Below, one piece after another: positions 16,296 to 22,651 of a DNA stretch of 25,201 nt (the stretch's first letter is position 1; the number at the start of each line of letters is the position of its first letter). Under the pieces are notes generated by a model. It was not told the DNA's origin. It saw only the letters and a program-made list of their open reading frames with translations, and did no database searches. Origin of the DNA: Bacillota bacterium (GTDB taxonomy: Bacteria > Bacillota > Clostridia > Lachnospirales > Lachnospiraceae); the NCBI GenBank assembly GCA_023412855.1, contig JAEZRJ010000076.1, positions 1 through 25,201 of the forward strand, given 5' to 3'. The translations under genes were made by a program, and so were the position numbers.

Positions 16296-17028
16296 AACCG
16301 TTCCCTCCCTTTCTGTTTATACACATACAGCTATCCTCCCCGCCAAAAAGCAGAGGAAGGATTTCCCCGGCAGCACCGCATCTATCCACCGTTCCGTCCT
16401 TGATGACCAATATTCTGTCCGCCATGCGGATAATTTTCTCCTGATGGGAAATGAGTACGAGCGTCTCTTTTTTCTCTTTGTGGATCTTCTCGAATTCTTT
16501 TACGAGCATGGAAAAGCTCCAGAGGTCAATTCCTGCCTCAGGTTCATCGAAAATACAAAGCTTATGCTGCTTCGCCAGCACGGTGGCGATCTCCACCCGC
16601 TTGCGCTCTCCGCCGGACAGCGTGGCATCCACTTCTCTGTCCAGATATTCTCTGGCACACATGCCGACACTGCTGAGCAGATCGCAGCAAATGTCCTCTG
16701 AAAGCTCCTCCCCTGCCGCAAGGTTAAGAAGCCTGCGTATAGTCATTCCCTTGAAGATAGGGGGCTGCTGGAATGCATAACCGATTCCCGCCTTCGCTCT
16801 CTCGTCGATAGCCATAGGCGCAATATCCACCCCGTCCAGAAGCAGTTTCCCGCCGGTAGCGCTCAATACACCCATCAGAAGCTTCGCCACAGTAGTCTTT
16901 CCTCCTCCGTTCGGCCCGGTGATAACCAGCATCTCTCCATCTTCAACCGAAAAATTTATATCTTTTACAATTGTTATTTTCTCGCCGTTTTCCACGACTT
17001 CATAGGCCAAGTTCCGTACTTCCAACAT
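16270..17028 (-). CDS. sufC: SufC-like Fe-S assembly ATPase
   Basis: The 252-residue soluble ABC ATPase has Walker A GPNGGGKTT (38-46), Q-loop AFQQPPIFKG, signature LSGGERKR (137-144), Walker B CIFDEPEAGID (158-168) and H-loop LISHQEK (193-199). The YAFQQPP and LSGGERKRVEIATVLA wording is typical of SufC, which dimerises on the SufB/SufD scaffold to drive cluster assembly. A longer frame starts at GTG 17049, but AGGAGG lies inside it, 7-8 bases before ATG 17028, so 17028 is chosen. The C-terminal tail (GEDSCMCINRKGGNGYGAGC) is cysteine-rich and encoded where sufC overlaps sufB by 26 bases. A Fur-box-like palindrome lies 72-86 bases upstream of the start. Confidence 0.92.
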   Translation of the reverse strand: MLEVRNLAYEVVENGEKITIVKDINFSVEDGEMLVITGPNGGGKTTVAKLLMGVLSATGGKLLLDGVDIAPMAIDERAKAGIGYAFQQPPIFKGMTIRRLLNLAAGEELSEDICCDLLSSVGMCAREYLDREVDATLSGGERKRVEIATVLAKQHKLCIFDEPEAGIDLWSFSMLVKEFEKIHKEKKETLVLISHQEKIIRMADRILVIKDGTVDRCGAAGEILPLLFGGEDSCMCINRKGGNGYGAGCDNK

Positions 17029-17099
17029 CTTTTTATCCTCCTGCAACACCCTATTTTATCACGGGCTGTTACTCTGCGTCTATTCATATAGAAAATTAT

Positions 17100-17114
17100 T
17101 GATAAAGATTATCA
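17100..17114 (-). promoter_or_regulatory. Fur-box-like operator upstream of sufC-sufB
   Basis: On the minus strand the 15-mer TGATAATCTTTATCA matches the 7-1-7 Fur consensus TGATAATNATTATCA at 13 of 14 specified positions. It lies 72-86 bases before the sufC start. It fits a PerR box less well. Iron-responsive control of Fe-S assembly is well known in other bacteria; binding here is inferred. Confidence 0.55.
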
Positions 17115-17121
17115 TTACAGT

Positions 17122-17300
17122 TTAATGCCTTCTTGCGGCCGTGTCCTGAAAGCAGAAATAATCCGGCCTGTGCCTGGATTGCGTAAACTCGAACATCTGC
17201 CCGTCCGCATTATAGGTCTTTTGCTGGTCGCGATGGACATCCCCAGCTCGTCTTCGATATAATCATAAATAGAAATTGCCCTTCTTATCGTTTTTCTACT
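17122..17300 (-). pseudogene. Unidentified frameshifted gene remnant
   Basis: On the minus strand one frame reads protein-like as IRRAISIYDYIEDELGMS, and after a shift near 17226-17245 a second frame reads DQQKTYNADGQMFEFTQSRH and continues to a stop at 17122-17124. Together they look like one C-terminal fragment broken by an indel. I do not recognise the family. The 5' end is undefined and there is no full-length start. The Fur-box-like site lies just beyond its stop codon. Confidence 0.4.
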
Positions 17301-17332
17301 TATTATAAATCATAACAGCAGGAAGTCAAGAA

Positions 17333-17496
17333 ATGGAAAGATATAAGAGTTGTCTAAAGGAACTTTTGAAGTTGGCCGGGGAAAAAATATTGCGGCCGCG
17401 TCACATTGCATGACGCGCATGCGCTTTGCTCTTAACGCCCCGTCTCCGGTGGGCATCAAGGCGATTGAAGCGATGAAAGGGAAAAACGGGAGATAG
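17333..17496 (+). pseudogene. PTS EIIB domain remnant (glucose/sucrose/trehalose superfamily), frameshifted and truncated
   Basis: From ATG 17333 the frame encodes MERYKSCLKELLKLAGEK, typical of the start of an EIIB domain. After a run of six A (about 17382-17387) the frame is lost. In the neighbouring frame it continues NIAAASHCMTRMRFALN and then IKAIEAMKG, the EIIB core with the phosphorylated cysteine in HCMTR, and stops at 17494-17496. One extra A would join both parts into a 54-residue piece. The rest of EIIB and the whole EIIC membrane domain are absent. AGGAAG precedes the ATG. The truncation shows it is a remnant even if the frameshift were a sequencing error. Confidence 0.8.
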
Positions 17497-17600
17497 CTGA
17501 CGGCAAAATCGGAGACGGACGGATTGATTGCATTGGCATATCAATTTGTCCGGCTTTTCAGTGAGAGAATAACTCATTTTTTGCAGCCTATTGCTTCAAA

Positions 17601-19328
17601 CTATTGGGATACCGTAAATAACGAATAGAAGAATCCCTTTTTCCCCATCAGCTCTGCAAAGCTTCCTCTCTCCTCTACCCTTCCATTCTTAAATACGAGA
17701 ATCTTATCATATTTACAAAGCAATGCTTCCTCCAGCCTGTGCGTTACTACGATACGAGTCAGGCCCGAAATATCCAGAATGGAGTTGCTCACGGAATAGG
17801 CTGTCTTGGCATCGAGAGCGGCTGTGGCCTCATCTACGAGCATTACCGGCGTGCCGCGTAACAGGCAGCGGGCAATGGAAATGCGCTGTCGTTCGCCCCC
17901 GGACAGTCCGTTTCCATTCTCCCCGCAGACATAGTCCTCCCCCCTTTCGGCAATAAACGGGGCTAAGCCGGACATATTAACCGCATCGCGAAGCTCTTCC
18001 TTCGTAAAGTCCCTGAACATCGTGATATTATCTTTCACAGTGCTGTTGAATACAAAGACATTCTGCTGAACGATGGAAACAATGTCATACAGCGAAGCAG
18101 AGGCTATATCCCGAAGTTCACTGCCGTCAAACAAAATCTCGCCTTCATAGTCCTCTCTGCTTCCCATTAAAAGATTGAGCAACGTAGACTTGCCGCTTCC
18201 TGAGCCTCCCACGATGGCATAGCTTTTTCCCGCTTCGAAGCATAGGTCGATTCCTTGAAGCACGGGAGCCTCCTCCACATAAGAAAAAGACAGACTTTTC
18301 AATTCTATTCCCCGTGTGAGCGCAGGTTCCATCTCTTTCCCGCTTTTGCGGACATTGGAATGGATGGCAGCGGATAACTTGTCAATCAGAGCATATGCTG
18401 CTTTTTTGTTCGCAAGAATCTGGGGCACATCGGCAATGGGGGTGAGTACGTAATTCATGAGCTGTACGAAGACGATGACTACACCTGCGGTCACACCGCG
18501 TCCGGTAAGTGCCAGATACGCTCCAAACAGAAACACCCCGAATTGAGCTATGATTCCGGCTACGACTCCAATCGTCTGAATGACAGTCTCCGTCCTCCGC
18601 CTCCTGCATTTGGCTTCCTCCGCTGCCTCATTGCTTTTGGCAAAAAGGCAGAAAACCTCGCGTTCGGCCTTGAAGCTTTTAATGACAGAAAAGCCGGACA
18701 ACATATCCTTTACCATTCCAATAAAATTCTCGTTTCTGTCGGAAACCACCTTCTCCTGCGTTGCCAGGCGATTTCCTGTAACAACAGAGGCGATTACCGG
18801 AAAAACGGAAAGCAGGAAGGCCACCAACGTCAGAAATGGGCTGTAATACAGCATAAGAGCGAAGGCACCTGCAAACATGATCAACTCCCGAACCAGGGTA
18901 AATATTTGGGCGAGGTAGTTATTCTCAATACTGGTAGCATCGTTAGACAGCGCGGAAATATAGGCGGAAGTATTCTCACCGGTAAAGGCATTGATATTCT
19001 TCTTCGCCATCTCCTCGAACGCGTAATCCTTGTATTGCCTCATGGCCCTTTTTATGAAACGGGGGCGGGCATAATATTCCAAGGCCGAAACCATGACGAT
19101 ACCTGCAATGATAGCCAATAAAATCATGGCAAGCTGCAGAAGCGAAAACATCACGACATCTCCCGATGCAGTATCGATAATTTGCTGCATCAACCATGAA
19201 ATTATCAGGTTCCCCAAGGCCATCAGAACCGAGGCCGTCATTGCCGCGAGGAAACTCCATTTATTATGTCTATAAAACTGCTTGGTAAATTCTTTACGGT
19301 ATGTGATAACTTCACTATTTTTCTTCAT
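17601..19328 (-). CDS. ABC exporter half-transporter (fused membrane and ATPase domains)
   Basis: The 575-residue protein has an exporter-type membrane domain with about six segments (25-300), then an ATPase domain with Walker A GGSGSGKSTLLN (374-385), signature LSGGERQR (475-482), Walker B VMLVDEATAALD (495-506) and H-loop His530. It should work as a dimer, exporting a drug, lipid or peptide. The substrate cannot be told from sequence, and there is no N-terminal peptidase domain for leader cleavage. A longer frame begins at 19376, but GGAGG lies inside it, 10 bases before ATG 19328, so 19328 is chosen. The start lies within the last 14 bases of the upstream XRE-type regulator gene, indicating coupled translation. 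No second half-transporter gene adjoins it, so a homodimer is likely. Confidence 0.9.
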   Translation of the reverse strand: MKKNSEVITYRKEFTKQFYRHNKWSFLAAMTASVLMALGNLIISWLMQQIIDTASGDVVMFSLLQLAMILLAIIAGIVMVSALEYYARPRFIKRAMRQYKDYAFEEMAKKNINAFTGENTSAYISALSNDATSIENNYLAQIFTLVRELIMFAGAFALMLYYSPFLTLVAFLLSVFPVIASVVTGNRLATQEKVVSDRNENFIGMVKDMLSGFSVIKSFKAEREVFCLFAKSNEAAEEAKCRRRRTETVIQTIGVVAGIIAQFGVFLFGAYLALTGRGVTAGVVIVFVQLMNYVLTPIADVPQILANKKAAYALIDKLSAAIHSNVRKSGKEMEPALTRGIELKSLSFSYVEEAPVLQGIDLCFEAGKSYAIVGGSGSGKSTLLNLLMGSREDYEGEILFDGSELRDIASASLYDIVSIVQQNVFVFNSTVKDNITMFRDFTKEELRDAVNMSGLAPFIAERGEDYVCGENGNGLSGGERQRISIARCLLRGTPVMLVDEATAALDAKTAYSVSNSILDISGLTRIVVTHRLEEALLCKYDKILVFKNGRVEERGSFAELMGKKGFFYSLFTVSQ

Positions 19329-20412
19329 TCTTAATATTCCTCCAAAGCTCGGTAAAGATCGAACCCGTTCTTTCATTCGAAGTCAGAGCTTTCTCAATTC
19401 CTCCCATGGCAGTCTCGCCAAAGCTATCACCGACAGTCTGCGTTTTTCCATAATAAAATTTGATGTTTCGGACATCGTAAGCCTGCATGTTATCGGAAGC
19501 CTGCGAAGCGTCAAAGACTCGCGCCATCGCCACTGCCTGCCCGAGATACTCCTTTGCCGTTTCTACGTCATCCATAACTGCCGCAACCTGCGCGCAGCCG
19601 GAAAGCAGTATGACCTGCATCTTATCCAGATAGGATACCTTATGCGGGAGTTTCAGTCCTTCCAATACTCCGTACAGCCAAAGGAAGGCTTCTATTGACT
19701 GTTTCTCATCACCCTTGCTGTCAAAGCAGCCGGAAAGACCTATTATCGTTTGAAATAATCCCATTACGCAGTCCACAAGCTTCTCAGAAAGATACGGTAA
19801 TGCCTCCTCGCACCGGTCGCTTTGAGAAAGAAGCATCCCGATCAGCCCGTTATTAATTCCACAAGCGTTATACTTTTTCAGAGTGTCCAAAGCCGGCTCT
19901 ATCTCTCCCAGCGCCACATATACCTGGCCTATGTTGATTTGAATCGACAGCTCGCTTATCCCTTCGTCAGTATTCTGTGAAATTAACCCACATGCCCGTC
20001 CATACAGCTCCAGTGCCTTATGCAGCGCCGATTTATCGTTTCTTTCCACTCCTGCCAATTGAAACAGATCGGCGCTCTGGTAAACGACATCGAAGCTATT
20101 GGGATACCGCTGCAGGGCTTTCTCCGCTTCCGCAATTCCTTCCTGTATTTTCTTGGAGATACGAAGATTATGAATTTTCTCCGCTGCAAGCTCCATTGTT
20201 CTGCAATTGAGCTGGTATCCAAAGAGTACATCGACAGATATTTCAAAGAGGTCAGCTAACTCGGGAATCATACCGATATCAGGATTGGAAAGGCCGGATT
20301 CCCATTTCGATACGGCTCCCACCGTAACTCCCATTGCCTCGGCCAGCTGCTCTTGTGTCAGACAAAGCTCCTTCCGATAATGACGAATATTTTCACCAAT
20401 TGTGATTTTCAT
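19315..20412 (-). CDS. XRE-family regulator with TPR-like C-terminal domain
   Basis: The N-terminal helix-turn-helix is of the Cro/C1 type: IGENIRHYRKELCLTQEQLA, then EAMGVTVGAVSKWESG (25-40) and DLFEISVDVLFGY. The remaining 295 or so residues are helical with repeating A/L/Y patterns such as IAEAEKALQRYPNSFDVVYQ and QINIGQVYVALGEIEPALDT, consistent with tetratricopeptide repeats. A longer frame starts at 20508, but the HTH begins only at the internal Met, which is preceded by AAAGGTAAG, so ATG 20412 is chosen (365 residues). It shares a transcript with the downstream ABC exporter (14-base overlap) and probably controls it. HTH plus TPR is also the layout of peptide-responsive RNPP regulators, but no cognate peptide gene was found. 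Confidence 0.87.
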   Translation of the reverse strand: MKITIGENIRHYRKELCLTQEQLAEAMGVTVGAVSKWESGLSNPDIGMIPELADLFEISVDVLFGYQLNCRTMELAAEKIHNLRISKKIQEGIAEAEKALQRYPNSFDVVYQSADLFQLAGVERNDKSALHKALELYGRACGLISQNTDEGISELSIQINIGQVYVALGEIEPALDTLKKYNACGINNGLIGMLLSQSDRCEEALPYLSEKLVDCVMGLFQTIIGLSGCFDSKGDEKQSIEAFLWLYGVLEGLKLPHKVSYLDKMQVILLSGCAQVAAVMDDVETAKEYLGQAVAMARVFDASQASDNMQAYDVRNIKFYYGKTQTVGDSFGETAMGGIEKALTSNERTGSIFTELWRNIKNEEK

Positions 20413-20529
20413 AGTAATAATCTTACCTTTCTCCACATCACAGGGCCTTCCGCGTGAGCGTGAATTTATGAGGAGAAGCTTTTCACCTCTCTCGTTTACG
20501 GTTCTCATAATATTATTATAAGACGTTCA

Positions 20530-20558
20530 TATATACACCGGAAGATACTTATTGTAAA
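20530..20558 (-). promoter_or_regulatory. Promoter of the XRE regulator/ABC exporter operon
   Basis: TTTACA (20553-20558) and TATATA (20530-20535) are 17 bases apart on the minus strand. It is followed by a roughly 110-base leader before the start at 20412. A 9-bp inverted repeat AATAGTAAA/TTTACTATT at 20559-20584 sits immediately upstream and could be an operator. Confidence 0.45.
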
Positions 20559-20584
20559 AATAGTAAAATTATTTTTTTACTATT
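20559..20584. repeat. Inverted repeat upstream of the XRE operon promoter
   Basis: AATAGTAAA (20559-20567) and TTTACTATT (20576-20584) are perfect 9-bp arms separated by 8 bases, abutting the -35 box of the XRE/exporter promoter. A site for the XRE regulator itself is a natural guess but unproven. Confidence 0.4.
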
Positions 20585-20643
20585 GGTATAATCGCAATGA
20601 GCGCACAAGCTCTATTTTGCAGAAACGCCAAAACTCTTCCTAT

Positions 20644-20671
20644 AAAAAGTCCCCCACCGTTCGGTGAAGGA
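20644..20671 (-). terminator. Rho-independent terminator of the GNAT gene
   Basis: On the minus strand TCCTTCACC...GGTGGGGGA (20650-20671) forms a 9-pair stem with two G-U pairs and a GAAC loop, followed by CTTTTTAT (20644-20648 is the A-run on the plus strand). It lies 34 bases after the GNAT stop codon. Confidence 0.7.
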
Positions 20672-20704
20672 CAACGTAATAAATCCATAATTTACAATGT
20701 AAAG

Positions 20705-21559
20705 TTATTGCATATTGTTTAACTCCACCACATATCTTTCATACTCCTTCCCCTTATCCTCCACACTGTCTGTCCTCACGAAACCAAGTCTAGTGCATAG
20801 TCCGATAGAGGCTTCATTATTTTTTTTAATCAGGGCCTGTACCTTATCGAAGCCCAGCTCCTCTTTCCCGTAATCGAGGATGGCGCGACAGACTTCATAG
20901 GCATAGCCTTTATGCTGATAGGGCACGGCGATCACAAATCCAAGCTCGGGGATATCAAAGCCTTCCCTCCAACTGATTCCCGCCCGCCCGATTACGGTTT
21001 CGCTCTCCTTGCCTACGATACTCCACAGACCATAGCCATAGAAGCTATAGATTTTCTTTATGTATTCCCGGGTATACTCCCGCTCTTCCTCCGGTTCCTC
21101 GAACAAATCTTCCATATAAAATGTAATGGACGGCTCCTTATATATCTGATAAAAAGCGTCCACATCTTCCACCGTCATCTCCCTGATAACACATCTCTTC
21201 GTTTCCATGATCGTCCATGGCTTTCCCGAAAGGCGCATGTACGCCATGGCAAAAGAATCGAAGGTAAGCTCCTCGATATCTGTTATCGCGTATAGTGCAG
21301 CCGACAGGTCCTGCTCTTTATTCCCCCCGTGTAAAAGCGCGATCGCGTAGTACCCGTTCTGTTTTAACGCTTGCAAAGTTTCCTCTTCGTCCGTTACGAA
21401 CAACGTATTCTCTTTATCATACATCGCTCGTCCGCCTTCTGTCCGCGGCAGCTTTCCTGTTATAACCTTAGCGCCGTCTTCGCCGAAATTTTTCTTCATC
21501 TGATCTATTGCCGATATCTGGCCCTTATCACCAATAAGAAAAACTATTTCCTTTAACAT
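20705..21559 (-). CDS. GNAT N-acetyltransferase with extra N-terminal domain
   Basis: Residues 118-284 are a GNAT domain of the RimJ/RimL type: TKRCVIREMTVEDVDAFYQI, then GLWSIVGKESETVIGRAGIS, ELGFVIAVPYQHKGYAYEV with the acetyl-CoA loop at about 212-224, and KNNEASIGLCTRLGFVRT. It should transfer an acetyl group from acetyl-CoA to an amine on a protein, peptide or small molecule; the substrate is unknown. Residues 1-115 are additional. Their pattern (LFVTDEEETLQALKQNGYYAI, DIEELTFDSFAMAYMRLSGKPW) faintly recalls the tail of HAD-like phosphatases, but no HAD catalytic motif is present. RBS GGGGGAG sets the start. It diverges from the cyclophilin gene; a TATAAT at 21585-21590 (minus) lies inside the spacer of the cyclophilin promoter. 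It ends with its own terminator. Confidence 0.87.
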   Translation of the reverse strand: MLKEIVFLIGDKGQISAIDQMKKNFGEDGAKVITGKLPRTEGGRAMYDKENTLFVTDEEETLQALKQNGYYAIALLHGGNKEQDLSAALYAITDIEELTFDSFAMAYMRLSGKPWTIMETKRCVIREMTVEDVDAFYQIYKEPSITFYMEDLFEEPEEEREYTREYIKKIYSFYGYGLWSIVGKESETVIGRAGISWREGFDIPELGFVIAVPYQHKGYAYEVCRAILDYGKEELGFDKVQALIKKNNEASIGLCTRLGFVRTDSVEDKGKEYERYVVELNNMQ

Positions 21560-21570
21560 ATCTCCCCCTA

Positions 21571-21599
21571 TTTACTATCCGTCCATTATAAGCTAGAAT
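21571..21599 (+). promoter_or_regulatory. Promoter of the cyclophilin gene, overlapping the GNAT -10 box
   Basis: TTTACT (21571-21576) and TAGAAT (21594-21599) are 17 bases apart on the plus strand. On the minus strand TATAAT (21585-21590) for the GNAT gene falls within this spacer, so the two divergent promoters overlap and may compete. Confidence 0.5.
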
Positions 21600-21649
21600 A
21601 AAACATGGAAATATTATAAAACAAATTATCACAGAAGGGAAGTAAAGCA

Positions 21650-22171
21650 ATGGCACAGAATCCTATTGTTACATTTACGATGGAAAACGGCGACGTAATC
21701 AAGGCGGAGTTATATCCTGAAATCGCGCCTGAAAGCGTTAATAATTTTATTAGTTTAATTAACAAGAACTTTTATGACGGACTCATTTTTCACAGAGTTA
21801 TCCGCGGTTTTATGATTCAGGGCGGAGATCCGGAAGGAACCGGTATGGGAGGCCCGGGCTACAGCATCAAGGGAGAGTTCAGCCAGAACGGCGTAGAAAA
21901 TAACTTGAAGCATACGGAAGGCGTTCTCTCCATGGCGAGAAGCATGCACCCTGATTCCGCAGGCTCTCAATTTTTCATTATGCACAAGAATTCTCCTCAC
22001 CTTGACGGCGCTTATGCCGCATTCGGCAAAGTAACAGAGGGCTTGGAATTTGTAAATAAAATCGCCGAAACGGCTGCTGACCGTTCCGATCGTCCGTTAG
22101 ATCCTCAAATTATAAAAACGGTTACTGTCGAAACCTTTGGAGAGGCTTATCCCGAACCACAGAAAATTTAA
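21650..22171 (+). CDS. Cyclophilin-type peptidyl-prolyl cis-trans isomerase
   Basis: The 173-residue single-domain cyclophilin catalyses cis-trans isomerisation of Xaa-Pro bonds during protein folding. Hallmarks: IAPESVNNFISL (25-36), FHRVIRGFMIQGGDPEGTG (47-65) with catalytic Arg49, MARSMHPDSAGSQFFIMH (96-113) and LDGAYAAFGKV. There is no signal peptide, so it is cytosolic. RBS GAAGGGAAG lies before the ATG. It is a single-gene unit, divergent from the GNAT gene, with a hairpin 54 bases after the stop. Confidence 0.95.
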   Translation: MAQNPIVTFTMENGDVIKAELYPEIAPESVNNFISLINKNFYDGLIFHRVIRGFMIQGGDPEGTGMGGPGYSIKGEFSQNGVENNLKHTEGVLSMARSMHPDSAGSQFFIMHKNSPHLDGAYAAFGKVTEGLEFVNKIAETAADRSDRPLDPQIIKTVTVETFGEAYPEPQKI

Positions 22172-22224
22172 ATACTATTTTGAAAGTTTTCAGTAATCTA
22201 ATTTAATATCTTCTAAATTGTCGG

Positions 22225-22253
22225 ACGAGATCAGTACTTTTGTACTGTCTCGT
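22225..22253 (+). terminator. Probable terminator of the cyclophilin gene
   Basis: ACGAGA-T-CAGTAC, loop TTTT, then GTACTGTCTCGT form a 12-pair stem with one bulged T. The following sequence TCATAATTTATT is only moderately T-rich, so termination may be weak. Confidence 0.55.
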
Positions 22254-22411
22254 TCATAATTTATTCATATTTATTTTAAAAAAATTTCAATTCCACAACA
22301 TTCTTTAGACATTTCTTTTAGCTATACTATCAATATAAGATACAGCAAGAACAAAAAACAAAAAAGCCAATAACAGTTAATTGATTTATTAAATAACTTT
22401 TTCATAATAAG

Positions 22412-22451
22412 TGCCAAGTAAAGAAACCTTTACTTGGCATCCTCCCTTTTT
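22412..22451 (+). terminator. Strong hairpin with T-tail of unknown parent transcript
   Basis: TGCCAAGTAAAG (22412-22423) and CTTTACTTGGCA (22428-22439) form a perfect 12-pair stem with a 4-base loop, followed by TCCTCCCTTTTT on the plus strand. The nearest upstream gene already has a hairpin, so this one may end a separate short RNA or be a second cyclophilin terminator. Confidence 0.55.
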
Positions 22452-22550
22452 AAGGGTAAAATACTATTTTTAAAAGTTCATCATAGTGTGGGACAAAAGC
22501 TGTACCCGCAAATTATATAAATATTTCATTTATAACAACTACAAAACGAA

Positions 22551-22580
22551 CCGGCATCGAATTTTTAAATCCGATGCCGG
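22551..22580 (-). terminator. Probable terminator of the aldolase gene
   Basis: CCGGCATCG (22551-22559) pairs with CGATGCCGG (22572-22580), and the AT-rich inner part can pair further. TTCGTTTTG follows on the minus strand and CTTATTTTTA on the plus strand, so it may work both ways. It lies 71 bases after the aldolase stop. Confidence 0.65.
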
Positions 22581-22651
22581 CTTATTTTTAGCCAAAGCTC
22601 ATTTTTTAATTAAAATAATTAAAGATTATTCCTTACGCCGAAACCTGTTAT

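Larger units (their letters stand above)
17029..17600. other. Gene-poor region with decayed gene fragments upstream of sufC
   Basis: These 570 bases contain the sufC leader and Fur-box-like site, then two broken coding remnants in opposite directions (17122-17300 minus and 17333-17496 plus). After the PTS remnant the same plus frame runs open again from about 17497 to 17628, into the antisense of the exporter gene, with no recognisable motif and no ribosome binding site. I see no intact gene. It looks like a scar of gene loss. Confidence 0.6.
22172..22651. other. Intergenic region with three hairpins between convergent genes
   Basis: These 480 AT-rich bases separate the convergent cyclophilin and aldolase genes. 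They hold a hairpin after the cyclophilin gene (22225-22253), a TATACT box near 22323-22328, a perfect 12-bp hairpin (22412-22439) followed by TCCTCCCTTTTT, and the hairpin that probably ends the aldolase transcript (22551-22580). No credible protein-coding frame is seen. A small transcript ending at the second hairpin is possible. Confidence 0.55.

Noticed and set aside
15480..16403. 307-codon frame antisense to the SufB-like gene
   Set aside because: The minus strand encodes a SufBD protein with conserved Cys and Glu and an overlapping sufC. The antisense frame has no motif and no ribosome binding site.
20597..20722. Small plus-strand frame beginning MSAQALFCRN, considered as a signal peptide precursor for the TPR regulator
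   Set aside because: There is no ribosome binding site before the ATG, it reads through the GNAT terminator hairpin and into the antisense of the GNAT end, and it lacks a secretion signal.
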